64,000 nucleotides of DNA. It comes from Halomonas sp. Y3. Lineage in GTDB: Bacteria; Pseudomonadota; Gammaproteobacteria; Pseudomonadales; Halomonadaceae. The first letter of the stretch is position 1; every line of letters starts with the position of its first letter. The stretch lies in contig NZ_CP099975.1 in assembly GCF_024137965.1 (NCBI RefSeq), positions 372,001 to 436,000 on the forward strand. Reading direction: 5' to 3'. The notes beneath the pieces are model-generated. The model saw nothing but the letters and a program-made list of their open reading frames with translations, had not been told where the DNA came from and did not search any database. A program made the position numbers and the translations under genes. Positions 18,593 to 27,705 of this stretch are shown here, piece by piece.

Positions 18593-18988
18593 GAGGTGTT
18601 CCCTTCCCGGCACTGAATAATAAGAAAAGATGCTTGGTAACGTTCCGTCGGCCTGACAAGAGGCCCAGAGTTTTTTTCACTGTGGATCTTAATGCTCTGG
18701 TGAGGTCTAAAGGGTGTGTTTTGGTTTTTCTTGTCTGCGTTTTGGTTAGTGTCTGGGGTTTCGGGTGGCTTTGGTTTGGTTTTTTATGGTCTTTTGTTGT
18801 TTTTTTTGGGCCATATGAAACGAGTGGCGTCGGACTGTTTCGGTCGTTCACAGTGGTTGGAAGGGGTTTTTTTGTTTTTCCGAAAGTTGCTGTTTTGTTT
18901 TTTTGATCTTATTGTTTGTTTTTGAAATATTTGCGCGATTTATTGTTCTGGGTTTGGCAGGCAAGGTTCAACTGGACAAGCGCTTGAG
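18593..18988 (-). other. Long C/A-rich, G-poor leader region of adhesin 2
   Basis: The plus strand of about 18700-18930 is almost only G and T with long T runs, so a minus transcript would be C/A-rich, poor in G and largely unstructured. I find no sigma-54 GG-N10-GC with TTGC here; the nearest look-alike has N11 spacing. Open frames on the plus strand (for example 18634-18906) are composition artefacts. Confidence 0.5.
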
Positions 18989-19155
18989 CTACTCGACGAC
19001 CTGAAAGGCATCGCATGTGACCCATGAGACCCCTTGACGGCTATCCGGTCCCTGTCCTTGAGCCGGCCGATCAGCTGCTCCGAGAGCTGCTGAGGTTCTT
19101 CGAAGGTGTGGGCGCTGATACCGTGCTTCTGAAGGCGCGGTATCAGCTTCGGCAT
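18989..19155 (-). pseudogene. Remnant of a Mur-ligase (MurF-like) C-terminus
   Basis: About 50 residues (RLQKHGISAHTFEEP..., RLKDRDRIAVKGSHGSHAM) resemble the end of MurF-type ligases, which close with an LVKGSRGM-like motif and a VVE tail. The VVE-stop (QVVE, ending 18989) is in a different frame, so a frameshift is also present. The rest of the ligase is absent: the fragment starts only 9 bp after the neighbouring gene stops. Best read as a deletion relic; family assignment from a short motif only. Confidence 0.45.
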
Positions 19156-19163
19156 TTGCGACC

Positions 19164-20864
19164 CTAGGGGGACTGTTGGGTTTCATGGCTTCTTTCTGCT
19201 AGAGCCACCTCTCTGCCTCGTTCCACATAGCGCAGATACGCCACGTAACCCGAGAGGTAGTGCTCCACATCGTCGATACGAACCCGGAAGGCGTGGTGGC
19301 GGATATAGAAACTGCCCAGAATGCGCGCGGGGTTCTGGAAGTACATGGCGACCTCGGGGAAGAAGTGGCCGTTGAGCAGGTAGTGGGCGCGGAATTCCAG
19401 TGCCTGGTAGAAACGTTCCAGGTCCAGGCCTTCCAGTAGATGGGCTTGCTCCGCTGAGGCCTTGAGTCGCTGCACCATCTGCTCGGCGGCCATCATCAGC
19501 TCGAGCAGGGTGGGGAAGGTGGTAATTCGGCTGGCCACGAACCCCAGGTGGTCAGCCACGTTCTGCAGGCCGAATCGGTAGTAGCGCTCATCGTCGCGGT
19601 AGCGGGTTAGCTCGTTGACACAGTAGCTGAGCCAGTGATCGTGTGCCTTCCAGTGCTCGGCATCGATGAAGTGGTCGAAGGCGCGCTCGACCATGGCGAG
19701 CCAGCGTGGGTCGCCGGTCAGGCCATACAGCCGCATCAGGCCGAAGGCGGCCTCGCCGTCGTAGTAGATGATGCGGAAGGGCTCCTTGACCGAGAGGTCC
19801 GGGTAGTTCAATACATGCACGAAACGACCACTCTGCGGATCCTGCATATGGGCGATGCCCAGCGCCAGCTTCTCCAGAAGCGGCAGATGCTCTCGGGAGC
19901 CGGTGGCTTGGCTGTACTGCACCAGGGCAAGCAGGCAGACCGCGTTGCCGCCAAGCTTGATCTCGTCCTGAGCGTCGATCAGGAAGGCCGCCGGCTGGCC
20001 GTCGGGCAGCGTCACCTCCTGGATCAGGCTATCGGTCAGCAAGCGTAGTGAGCGGTCGATGGCGGCCTTGAGGTCGGCATCGCCGGTGACCTCCCACGCC
20101 TCCACCATGGCGTAGGTGGTGCTGGCGTGGCGCAGGCTGTTGTAGGTGCGGATGGGACGATCGAAACAGGCGTGCCAGCCGTAGTGAAACCGGCCGGAGG
20201 CCTGAACCTGGCTGGCCAGGTAGCGGCTGCTGGAGGCGACCAGGCCATGCACGTCGGCTGGGGTCAGTCGTTCGATGACGCGCCGGCCGGCATTGCGCCC
20301 AGCGCCATGCAGAGCCAACGGGGAGCTGCCGGTGGTGCAGAACACGCCGGCCGTCGCCAGCTGGATGACCTGAGCATCGTCGGAGAAGTCCAGCGCCGGG
20401 TTGCGATAGCGCAGCCCGGCGTAGCGCCGAAAGTTCTTTCCATTGAGGATGGCGTGAGCCACCTGGTTGCCGCCATACAGCATGGCGTTGGCATTCAGCT
20501 CCTGTTCCAGAAAGGCGTGCTTCAATTGGCTGTCCAGGGCCAGGCCAAACCGGAAGTAGTTTCTTTTTGTGTTTTTCAGTATCTCTTTGAGCGTCTTCCA
20601 GTCTCTTTGCGTGGCGCTGGTAGGCCAGTCGGCCCTTAGCCAGCGCACCTGGAGCTTCTCACGTTCCACCAGGCGCCGACAGCGGGCAGCAGCGGTCTTC
20701 CAGGCTTCATCGAAGGTGGCGTGGCTGGCGTGTACCACCCGGGCTCGCTGGTTGCCGTCGCTGACGGAGAGAAAGATCGTATGAGCCGGATAGGGCGCCT
20801 CTAGCGGCGCGACCTTCTCGAGTGCGTATCGTCTGGCCTGTACCAGTAGTTCGGATAGCGACAT
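19164..20864 (-). CDS. Hypothetical protein with alpha/alpha-toroid-like repeats
   Basis: 566 residues from the ATG at 20864, which has AGGGAAG about 8 bp upstream; the longer frame to 20978 lacks a ribosome-binding site. There is no signal peptide. The central and C-terminal parts contain helical-hairpin repeats typical of alpha/alpha-toroid enzymes of glycan metabolism (RTYNSLRHASTTYAMVEAWE, YYDGEAAFGLMRLYGLTGD, VERAFDHFID). It might act on a polysaccharide or be a capsule/poly-amino-acid accessory, given the ligase remnant next to it, but no catalytic motif is certain. Divergent from the second type I secretion operon with a 185-bp shared upstream region. Confidence 0.7.
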   Translation of the reverse strand: MSLSELLVQARRYALEKVAPLEAPYPAHTIFLSVSDGNQRARVVHASHATFDEAWKTAAARCRRLVEREKLQVRWLRADWPTSATQRDWKTLKEILKNTKRNYFRFGLALDSQLKHAFLEQELNANAMLYGGNQVAHAILNGKNFRRYAGLRYRNPALDFSDDAQVIQLATAGVFCTTGSSPLALHGAGRNAGRRVIERLTPADVHGLVASSSRYLASQVQASGRFHYGWHACFDRPIRTYNSLRHASTTYAMVEAWEVTGDADLKAAIDRSLRLLTDSLIQEVTLPDGQPAAFLIDAQDEIKLGGNAVCLLALVQYSQATGSREHLPLLEKLALGIAHMQDPQSGRFVHVLNYPDLSVKEPFRIIYYDGEAAFGLMRLYGLTGDPRWLAMVERAFDHFIDAEHWKAHDHWLSYCVNELTRYRDDERYYRFGLQNVADHLGFVASRITTFPTLLELMMAAEQMVQRLKASAEQAHLLEGLDLERFYQALEFRAHYLLNGHFFPEVAMYFQNPARILGSFYIRHHAFRVRIDDVEHYLSGYVAYLRYVERGREVALAERSHETQQSP

Positions 20865-21049
20865 GAAACGACTTCCCTGGCGGTAGCGCAGTGCCTTGCG
20901 ATTTAGCGGATCTGCCGGTGCCGGCTTGGCGCTGACGCTCTGGCTCTCTAGAATGCGGAGTTCCGCATAATATCGCATAATTGCGCGAGTCGCTGCGCTG
21001 CACCGTTGGCGGGCCGGCCTCTCCGCAGACGGACACCAAGGGATAATAT

Positions 21050-22027
21050 ATGAGCATTACCGTACAGGTCGCTGGCATGCGGCAGAGCCTGGAGACTGCC
21101 GAGCCTCAGCAGGTCTCTGACTTCATTGCCCTTACCACCCCCAGCAAGGTGCTGGTCGATATCACCCCCGATGAGATCGCAGGGCTTAGCCGGGAGGGCA
21201 CGAGCCTGATGGTCGAGCAGATGGGGGGAGGCTCTCTGGAGGTTCTCGGGTTCTTCAACGGCTCGGGGCAGAGTCAGCTCTACCTGCCGAGCGGAGATGG
21301 CCCGCTGCTGATGGCCTCGATAACTACGGCACCCGGTAGCAACAGCCTCAGCACCATCTTCGTGGCCGCCACGGACGAAGCGCTGCGCTTCGACCCCGAC
21401 GCCCTGCTGGCCGAGGCCGAGCAGGCCTCTCCGTCTGAGGCTCCCGCTGCGCTGGATTGGTGGGAAGACGACGAGGTTGCCGAGGAGGACGTCACCGCAG
21501 GGAGCATCGCCGCCGAGCCTGAAGCCGTTGCCATGGCCGATGGCATCAACATCGAGGAGGTCTTCCTTGCCGAAGAGGTGCCTGTCCGGGAGGCCGCGCC
21601 CGCCGAGGAGGTCATGCGGGGCTCTACCGCTGCTGAAGGCAGCTGGCTGGATGGCATAGGTCCCGACCTGATGGGCTTTCTGGCGTTCGGGGCGGCGCTC
21701 GGTGCTCGGGCGGCTCATAACCAATCCTCCTCCTCATCGAGCGGCAGACGTTCCGAAGATGTCGAAGGCGACGAAGAAGCTCTTGACGACGGCGCTCAGG
21801 TCGCCGCGGCGGACGAGGAGCTTTCGCAGGAGGAGGGCGAAGCGTTGCTGCTGCAGGAAGACGAAAGCATGCTCGTGCTGGACGGCGATGAGGAAACCTG
21901 GGAAGCCGCCATGGCCGCTGCGCCCATGCCTGAAGAGATTACCGATATGCCGGAGTTTGCCAGCATTTCCGACGCCTTCGGCAACGCCGATGAGCTGGCA
22001 GCGGCCGGGCCCGAGGTCATGGCATGA
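21050..22027 (+). CDS. Prefix-domain-only protein heading second type I secretion operon
   Basis: 325 residues. The N-terminal about 90 residues (LTTPSKVLVDITPDEI, SLMVEQMGGGSLEVLGFF) align with the prefix domain of the two adhesins. Then comes an acidic linker, a short hydrophobic stretch (MGFLAFGAALGARAAH, about 205-220) followed by a Ser run, just as in the adhesins. Instead of Asp-Ala repeats and Ig modules, an acidic Glu/Ala-rich tail ends the protein. No signal peptide. The stop overlaps the TolC-like gene start (ATGA), so it is translationally coupled to the exporter. It may be a truncated adhesin or a dedicated partner of the exporter, perhaps acting on adhesin prefix domains; this is inference. 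Confidence 0.8.
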   Translation: MSITVQVAGMRQSLETAEPQQVSDFIALTTPSKVLVDITPDEIAGLSREGTSLMVEQMGGGSLEVLGFFNGSGQSQLYLPSGDGPLLMASITTAPGSNSLSTIFVAATDEALRFDPDALLAEAEQASPSEAPAALDWWEDDEVAEEDVTAGSIAAEPEAVAMADGINIEEVFLAEEVPVREAAPAEEVMRGSTAAEGSWLDGIGPDLMGFLAFGAALGARAAHNQSSSSSSGRRSEDVEGDEEALDDGAQVAAADEELSQEEGEALLLQEDESMLVLDGDEETWEAAMAAAPMPEEITDMPEFASISDAFGNADELAAAGPEVMA

Positions 22028-23337
22028 TGATGGCTCGCGCTGGATATCGCTGGATCGCCTGGCTGGGCGTGGCAGGGCTGCTGCTGCCCGGCCTGGCCAA
22101 GGCTACCTCCCTGGAGGAGGCGGTCATGGCGGGTCTGGCTATCGATCCGGCGCTACGTTCGGCGGAGTCCGAGATCGCCAGGGCAGATCAGGGAGTCAAG
22201 GTGGCGCGCAGCGGCTATCTGCCCAATGTTCAGGTTTCGGTGGGTCCCGAAAACAGCTTCGTCGGTGATCTGGGCTACGAGATTCGAGCCTCTCAAGTGC
22301 TCTACGACTGGGGACGCGTCGGCAGTGATATCGACTCCGCTACGGCCGAGCAGCGCCGCCGCATGCACGACCTGCGCCAGGTGCGCGAAGACTCGGCGCT
22401 GGATATCGCCGAGCTCTATCTAGACATGCTGGCGTCCCGGCAGCGCGTGCGCGCTGCCGGAGAGCACCTGCGGCGCATCGGCGGCGTCCAGGACCTTGCC
22501 GAGGAGCGCAGCGCCGCCGGCTTTGCCGACCGTGCCGATACCGATCGTGCCGCTCTGGAGGTGGATCGCGCCCTGGAGCAGCGCGCCATCGAGCAGGGCT
22601 CGCTGCGCGACCTGGCCATGCAGTATCAGCAGGTCGTCGGCCGCTTGCCACACGACCTGGCCTCACCCGAACCGCTGGGCCTGCTCGCCGAGCTGCGTGA
22701 TATCGAGCGCCGTGCCATATTGCTGAGCGCCGCGCCGGAAATGCTCAAGCTGCAGGAGGATATCTCGGTGGCGCGGGCCGAGCTTGACGGTAACCGCGCC
22801 TCCTTCTGGCCTCAGCTCAACCTCGAGGGCTCCATGCTGCGCCGCGAGATCGGCGGCGACCTTGAAGACGATGCGACCATCGGCCTTCGCCTGCGCATGG
22901 ATGCTTTCCAGGGGCTCTCCAACTTCCAGCGTGCCGAGGGCTCCCGTCAACGGGTAGAGGCTGCCGAGTGGAGCCTGCGCTCCGGGCGCCGCGATCTGGA
23001 GCGTCAGATTGTATCGCTGCTCGACCAGGATGAGGTCATGGCGTGGCGCGAGGAGTCGCTGCAGCAGCAGCTGGCTCGCACCGGTGAGCTGGCCGAACTC
23101 TATCGCGACCAGTTTCAGGCCGGTCAGCGCGATATCACCGACCTGCTCTCCATCGCAGTCGAACATTTCGAGGCGCAGCGTCAGCTGATCGATCTGCGCC
23201 TCAATCGAGAAAAGCTTAGCTATCGTGCCGCCTCCCAGGCTGGTGTGCTGAGCGAACTGATCTTGCGCCGCCTGGAGCAGGGAGAGCAGGGCAGCCAGCC
23301 GCCACTCGGAGAGTTGATTGATGACATCATCGAATAG
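22024..23337 (+). CDS. TolC-family outer membrane protein (second type I system)
   Basis: 437 residues. Signal peptide (WIAWLGVAGLLLPGLAKA) followed by duplicated coiled-coil helices; early motif SLEEAVMAGLAIDPALRSAE is typical of adhesin-export TolC proteins such as LapE/AggA. The second half contains FQAGQRDITDLLSIAVEHFE. Three consecutive ATGs occur at the start; the first overlaps the upstream stop. The ABC gene begins 17 bp before this gene ends, so the four genes are one operon. High GC, like the chromosome at large and unlike the first system. Confidence 0.9.
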   Translation: MMMARAGYRWIAWLGVAGLLLPGLAKATSLEEAVMAGLAIDPALRSAESEIARADQGVKVARSGYLPNVQVSVGPENSFVGDLGYEIRASQVLYDWGRVGSDIDSATAEQRRRMHDLRQVREDSALDIAELYLDMLASRQRVRAAGEHLRRIGGVQDLAEERSAAGFADRADTDRAALEVDRALEQRAIEQGSLRDLAMQYQQVVGRLPHDLASPEPLGLLAELRDIERRAILLSAAPEMLKLQEDISVARAELDGNRASFWPQLNLEGSMLRREIGGDLEDDATIGLRLRMDAFQGLSNFQRAEGSRQRVEAAEWSLRSGRRDLERQIVSLLDQDEVMAWREESLQQQLARTGELAELYRDQFQAGQRDITDLLSIAVEHFEAQRQLIDLRLNREKLSYRAASQAGVLSELILRRLEQGEQGSQPPLGELIDDIIE

Positions 23338-25471
23338 CCAGGAGCAGGACCCTCTCCGGCATGGGTTGGTGGCGCTGTGCCACCGCCTGGGCAAGACCGT
23401 CGGGGTCGCCGAGCTGGGCGATGGCCTGGCGTTGGAGCAGGGGCGCCTGCCTCTGGAGCTGGTGCCCAGGTCCCTGCGTCGCGCCGGCATTGCCTCCAGC
23501 GTTGTCAACAAGCCCCTCGGTCAGCTGCCCGAGCGCCTGCTGCCGGCGCTGATGCTGCTGCGTGACGGTGGCAGCATGGTAGTGGTGCGTCGTGACGGTA
23601 AAAGCGTCACCGTGGCGCTGCCGGAAACCGGCGGCACCCGGGAGCTCCCGCTGCAGGAAGTCGAAGCGCTGCAGGATGAGGCCGGTACGCTGATCCTGGC
23701 GGCCCACCGCGACCACGTCGATGGCCGTGCCGAAGGCTTTGCCGTACCCCGCGAGGAGCATTGGCTGCTCGGGCCGGTCAAGCGTGCCTGGCGCGCCTAC
23801 ACCGAGGTGGGCGTGGCGGCGATGATGGCCAACCTGCTGGCCATTTCCGTGGCACTGTTCGCCATGCAGACTTACGACCGCGTCGTGCCCAACGCCGCCT
23901 TCGACACCCTGTGGATCCTGGCCAGCGGCGTCTTTATTGCGGTGCTCTTCGAGTTCGTGCTGCGCACCCTGCGCGCTCACCTGCTGGATGTGACCGGCAA
24001 GCGTCTCGATCTGCAGCTCTCCTCGCTGCTCTTTTCTCGTGTGGCGCAGATGAAGCTGGGTGCGCGCCCCGGCTCCACCGGTGCCTTCAGCAGCCAGATA
24101 CGCGAGTTCGACTCGGTGCGCGAGTTCTTCACCTCCTCCACCGCCGGCGCCATCAGCGATATTCCCTTCGTGCTGCTCTTTCTGGCCATCATCGCCTATG
24201 TGGGCGGGCCGGTGGTCTGGGTGCCGGTGGCCGCCATCGTGCTGATCGTGCTGCCGGGCATCCTGATGCAGGGCACGCTGGCCCGGCTGTCGCGGCAGAA
24301 CCTGCGCGAAGCCGCGGTGCGCAACGGCGTCCTGCTGGAGACCATCGAGAACCTGGAGACCGTCAAGGCGACCCGCGCCGAAGGGCGCCACCTGCGCCTC
24401 TGGGAGGGGCTGTCGGCTCAGTTGGCCGAGGCGGGCGTCAAGTCGCGCAGCATCTCGGCCATGCTCGCCAACGGCGCTACCCTCGTGCAGCAGCTCGGCT
24501 ATGTAGGCGTGGTTACCGTGGGCGTCTACCAGATCAGCGCCGGCAACATGACCATCGGCGCCCTGATCGCCTGTACCATCCTGACATCGCGCACCATCGC
24601 CCCCATGGGGCAGGTCGCCGGCCTGCTGGCCCGCTGGCAGCACGTCAAGGTGGCCGTCGAGGCGCTGGATGAGCTGATGAAGGCGCCGCTGGAGCGCGAG
24701 CCGGGTCGCAAGTACGTGCGCTGCCCGCGGCTCAGGGGGCACTACCGCCTGGAAGAGGTCAAGGTGCAGTACTCCGAAGATGCGCCGCCCTCGCTGGACA
24801 TCAAGGCGCTGGAGATTCAGGCCGGCGAGCGCATTGCGCTGCTGGGCGGCAACGGCGCCGGCAAGACCACTCTGCTGCGTCTGCTCAGCGGCCTGGGGAC
24901 ACCCAGCAGCGGCAGCCTGCAGGTGGACGGCATCAACCTGGCCCAGGTGGACCCTTCCGACCGGCGCCGGGATATCGGCTATCTGCCTCAGGATATCGCG
25001 CTGTTTTACGGCACTCTGCGCGACAACCTGACCCTGGACGGCGAGGCGCACAGCGACGAGGAGCTGATCGAAGCGCTGGAGGCCGTGGGGCTTGGCAACT
25101 TCGTGCGCCGCCACGCTCGGGGCCTCGACATGCAGCTGACGGGCAACCGCAGCGTCTCCGGCGGCCAACGTCAGGCCATTGGCCTGGCCCGCCTGCTGCT
25201 GCAGGACCCTGCCGTGGTGCTGATGGACGAGCCTACCGCCGCCTTCGACCAGAATAACGAGGTGCGGGTGATCCGCTATCTCCAGGAGTGGCTCAAGGGG
25301 CGCACCGTGCTGATCTCCACCCACAAGAAGGCTGTGCTGGCGCTGGCCGAGCGGGCCCTGGTCCTAAAGGATGGCCGCCTCTCCCTGGATGGCCCCTGCG
25401 AAAGCATCGTCAGCGGCAACCGTGTCAAGACCACGCCGAAAGCCTCCAGCGGAGAAGCGCGTCATGGCTGA
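23321..25471 (+). CDS. LapB/HlyB-type type I secretion ABC transporter
   Basis: 716 residues from ATG 23321, which has GGAGAG 8 bp upstream; a TTG 3 bp earlier is less likely. N-terminal C39-like domain (about 1-130) without the catalytic Cys motif, then a membrane domain from WRAYTEVGVAAMMANLLAI, and a nucleotide-binding domain with Walker A GGNGAGKTT, signature VSGGQRQAIGLARLLL and Walker B VVLMDEPTAAFD. The typical D-loop and H-loop (LISTHKK) are present. Similar to exporters of LapA-type adhesins. Overlaps both neighbours. Confidence 0.92.
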   Translation: MTSSNSQEQDPLRHGLVALCHRLGKTVGVAELGDGLALEQGRLPLELVPRSLRRAGIASSVVNKPLGQLPERLLPALMLLRDGGSMVVVRRDGKSVTVALPETGGTRELPLQEVEALQDEAGTLILAAHRDHVDGRAEGFAVPREEHWLLGPVKRAWRAYTEVGVAAMMANLLAISVALFAMQTYDRVVPNAAFDTLWILASGVFIAVLFEFVLRTLRAHLLDVTGKRLDLQLSSLLFSRVAQMKLGARPGSTGAFSSQIREFDSVREFFTSSTAGAISDIPFVLLFLAIIAYVGGPVVWVPVAAIVLIVLPGILMQGTLARLSRQNLREAAVRNGVLLETIENLETVKATRAEGRHLRLWEGLSAQLAEAGVKSRSISAMLANGATLVQQLGYVGVVTVGVYQISAGNMTIGALIACTILTSRTIAPMGQVAGLLARWQHVKVAVEALDELMKAPLEREPGRKYVRCPRLRGHYRLEEVKVQYSEDAPPSLDIKALEIQAGERIALLGGNGAGKTTLLRLLSGLGTPSSGSLQVDGINLAQVDPSDRRRDIGYLPQDIALFYGTLRDNLTLDGEAHSDEELIEALEAVGLGNFVRRHARGLDMQLTGNRSVSGGQRQAIGLARLLLQDPAVVLMDEPTAAFDQNNEVRVIRYLQEWLKGRTVLISTHKKAVLALAERALVLKDGRLSLDGPCESIVSGNRVKTTPKASSGEARHG

Positions 25472-26654
25472 ACCGAGCAGCTGGGAGTGGCGCATTCGTC
25501 GCCAGCTCCGCAATCCCGAACACACCATGCATCACCCCGCGGCGCGCCCCATTCTCTGGGTCATTCTGCTGGTGATCCTCACCTTCGTGGCCTGGGCCGC
25601 CTGGGCCGAGATCGACGAGATCACCCGCGGTGAAGGGCGGGTCGTGCCGGCCAGCCGCATGCAGACCATCCAGAGCCTGGAGGGCGGCATCATCGAGGAG
25701 CTGCTGGTCAACCGCGGTGACCGCGTGGAGGCCGGCCAGCCGCTGGTGCGTCTGGACGACACCCGCTTCCGCAGCGCCTTCCTGGAGGCGGACAGCCAGG
25801 CGCGGGTGCTGCGTGCCTCCATCGCCCGCCTGGAGGCCGAGGTGCTGGAGCGGCCGGAGATCGAATTCCCCGACGGCATCGATCCCGACGGCGAGCTGGC
25901 GCGCTCCGAGCGCTCCCTGTTTCAAGCCCGCCGCAGCAGCCTGCGCGAGGCGGAGCAGTCGATCAACGAGGAGATGCGCCTGGCGCGCCGCCAGATCGAG
26001 CTGACCGAGCCTCTGGTTCAGCGCCGCGCCGTCAGCGAGATGGAGCTGCTCAAGCTCAGCCAGAGCACGGCCTCCCTGGCGGGGCGCCTGGCGGATATTC
26101 GCAACAGCTACGTGCAGGACGCCTACACCGAGCTGACCCAGAAACAGGCCGAGCTGGTGGCTCTGGAGCAGTCTCTGCTGCAGCGACAGGACCAGCTGCG
26201 CCGCACCGTCATCACCTCGCCGGTCAACGGCCGCGTCAACAATGTCCTGGTCACGACGCGCGGCGGGGTGGTGCAGCCCGGCGAGCCGATCATGGAGGTC
26301 AGCCCGGTGGAGGATCAGCTGCTGATCGAAGCCAGGGTCAGTCCCCGCGACGTCGCCTTCATCGCCCCCGGCATGCCCGCCAGCGTCAAGATCACCGCCT
26401 ACGACTACACCATCTACGGCGACATCAAGGGCGAGGTGGAGCAGATCAGCGAGGACACCATCGAGGAGGAGACGCCCAGAGGCAAGGAGGCCTTTTACCT
26501 GGTGACCATTCGCACCGACCAGGCCTACCTGGAGCGCGAAGGCGAGATCCTGCCGATCCGCACCGGCATGGTGGCTCAGGTGGATATCATGAGCGGCAAG
26601 CGCACCCTGCTCAGCTATCTGCTCAAGCCGATCATCAAGGCGCGCCTCTACTAG
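25464..26654 (+). CDS. LapC/HlyD-type membrane fusion protein
   Basis: 396 residues from ATG 25464 (GGAGAAG upstream), overlapping the ABC gene end by 8 bp. One N-terminal membrane helix (ILWVILLVILTFVAWAAWAEI), lipoyl half (EELLVNRGDRVEAGQPLVRL), coiled coil, second half (TSPVNGRVNNVLVTTRGG), and C-terminal barrel ending in LSYLLKPIIKARLY, a LapC/HlyD-like end. Completes the exporter with 22024-25471. Confidence 0.92.
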   Translation: MAEPSSWEWRIRRQLRNPEHTMHHPAARPILWVILLVILTFVAWAAWAEIDEITRGEGRVVPASRMQTIQSLEGGIIEELLVNRGDRVEAGQPLVRLDDTRFRSAFLEADSQARVLRASIARLEAEVLERPEIEFPDGIDPDGELARSERSLFQARRSSLREAEQSINEEMRLARRQIELTEPLVQRRAVSEMELLKLSQSTASLAGRLADIRNSYVQDAYTELTQKQAELVALEQSLLQRQDQLRRTVITSPVNGRVNNVLVTTRGGVVQPGEPIMEVSPVEDQLLIEARVSPRDVAFIAPGMPASVKITAYDYTIYGDIKGEVEQISEDTIEEETPRGKEAFYLVTIRTDQAYLEREGEILPIRTGMVAQVDIMSGKRTLLSYLLKPIIKARLY

Positions 26655-26674
26655 TCAGCAGACCCGCGCCGCGG

Positions 26675-26700
26675 CGAAGGCGCCTCGCGGGGCGCCTTCG
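26675..26700 (+). terminator. Hairpin terminator after the second type I operon
   Basis: CGAAGGCGCC, 6-nt loop, GGCGCCTTCG, 20 bp after the membrane fusion stop. No T tract. A tandem 14-bp repeat (ACAGCAACTTCCTA) follows immediately. Confidence 0.6.
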
Positions 26701-26725
26701 ACAGCAACTTCCTAACAGCAACTTC

Positions 26726-27226
26726 CTAGGCGCCGTGCTCGTCCTGAGTGCGGCGCTCCTCTTCCTCGGCCTGCTTGCGCAGCTTCTTGCGCAGCGCCGC
26801 CTTCTCGAAGCGCAGCCGCTGCAGCCTGGTGTCAAGTTTCAGCGGGGGTACCCGGGCGGGCTGACCCGCGTCGTCCACCGCGACCATGGTCAGGTAGCAG
26901 CTGTTGGTGTGGCGGATCAGCTTCTTGCGGATATCCTCCGCCACCACCTTGATGCCGATCTCCATGGAGGAGCGCCCCACGTGGTTGACGCTGGCCAGAA
27001 AGGTGACCAGCTCCCCCACGTGGATCGGCTGCTTGAACAGCACCTGATCCACCGAGAGGGTTACCACGTAGTGGCCGGAGTAGCGGCTGGCGCAGGCGTA
27101 GGCCACCTCGTCGAGCTTCTTGAGGATGGCGCCGCCATGCACCTTGCCGCTGAAGTTGGCCATGTCGGGGGTCATCAGCACGGTCATGGAGAGCTCGTGC
27201 TGACCGGGCAGGTCGGTGTGTTCCAT
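26726..27226 (-). CDS. Acyl-CoA thioesterase, hotdog fold (YciA-like)
   Basis: 166 residues. Hydrolyses acyl-CoA thioesters. A single hotdog domain spans residues about 8-125: NFSGKVHGGAILKKLDEVAY carries the helix with the catalytic region, and SVDQVLFKQPIHVGELVTF the following strand. The C-terminal 35 residues are a charged Lys/Glu/Arg-rich helix. One bp separates it from the upstream DUF1622 gene, so they probably share a transcript. Confidence 0.9.
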   Translation of the reverse strand: MEHTDLPGQHELSMTVLMTPDMANFSGKVHGGAILKKLDEVAYACASRYSGHYVVTLSVDQVLFKQPIHVGELVTFLASVNHVGRSSMEIGIKVVAEDIRKKLIRHTNSCYLTMVAVDDAGQPARVPPLKLDTRLQRLRFEKAALRKKLRKQAEEEERRTQDEHGA

Positions 27227-27227
27227 A

Positions 27228-27638
27228 TCAGTCTCCGTGGCGATGGGGCAGGTCCGGTTCGCCGTTCTTCATGTGGTGGTCGCGCCGCTGGGGCGGGTGG
27301 GGCGGTTGCCAGGGCCAGTGACCCTCCACCTCCACGTGCAGGGTGAAACCCAGGAAGGCGCGAATCAGCACCACGGCGGCCAGTGTCACCACGCTCTCGC
27401 CGCTGTTGAGCACGATCACCGTCTTGATCAGGTCGCCGGCGATCAGGAAGTCGAGCCCCAGCAGGATGGAGCGGCCGATGCCGTGGCGGTACTCCAGATA
27501 GGCGTGGCGGCTGTCGTAGAAGTTGCGATGCTGCAGGAAGCGCCGGGTCGCCATGGCAAAGCCGGCGACGATGATCATCACGCCCAGGCCCTCGATGATC
27601 AAGGCGACGGTGTCGATCAGCTGCAGGAACCAGTTCAC
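27228..27638 (-). CDS. DUF1622 family membrane protein
   Basis: 136 residues with three predicted membrane helices (LIIEGLGVMIIVAGFAMA; ILLGLDFLIAGDLIKTVIVL; VVTLAAVVLIRAFLGFTL). The arrangement, with GLDFLIAGDLI and the C-terminal RAFLGFTLHVEVEG, matches DUF1622. The function of the family is not known. The His/Pro-rich tail (WPWQPPHPPQRRDHH) is a local extension. Confidence 0.8.
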   Translation of the reverse strand: MNWFLQLIDTVALIIEGLGVMIIVAGFAMATRRFLQHRNFYDSRHAYLEYRHGIGRSILLGLDFLIAGDLIKTVIVLNSGESVVTLAAVVLIRAFLGFTLHVEVEGHWPWQPPHPPQRRDHHMKNGEPDLPHRHGD

Positions 27639-27676
27639 TCGCTTCGCTCCATGAAGGCAAAAGCATGAAAGAAAGA

Positions 27677-27698
27677 GCGCCCCCGAGTCCGGGGGCGC
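27677..27698 (-). terminator. Rho-independent terminator of the AtoE gene
   Basis: GCGCCCCCG, loop AGTC, CGGGGGCGC, followed on the minus strand by TCTTTCTTTC. Lies 7 bp after the atoE stop. Confidence 0.85.
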
Positions 27699-27705
27699 AG
27701 GTGGT

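Noticed and set aside
18614..18900. Sigma-54 promoter for adhesin 2
   Set aside because: The closest candidate has N11 instead of N10 spacing; I could not support it.
18634..18906. Plus-strand frames rich in Phe/Val/Leu/Gly
   Set aside because: Produced by the G/T-rich leader of adhesin 2.
23327..25324. 665-residue minus-strand open frame antisense to the exporter ABC gene
   Set aside because: High-GC shadow; His/Gln/Ala-rich without domains, while the plus-strand ABC gene has all motifs.
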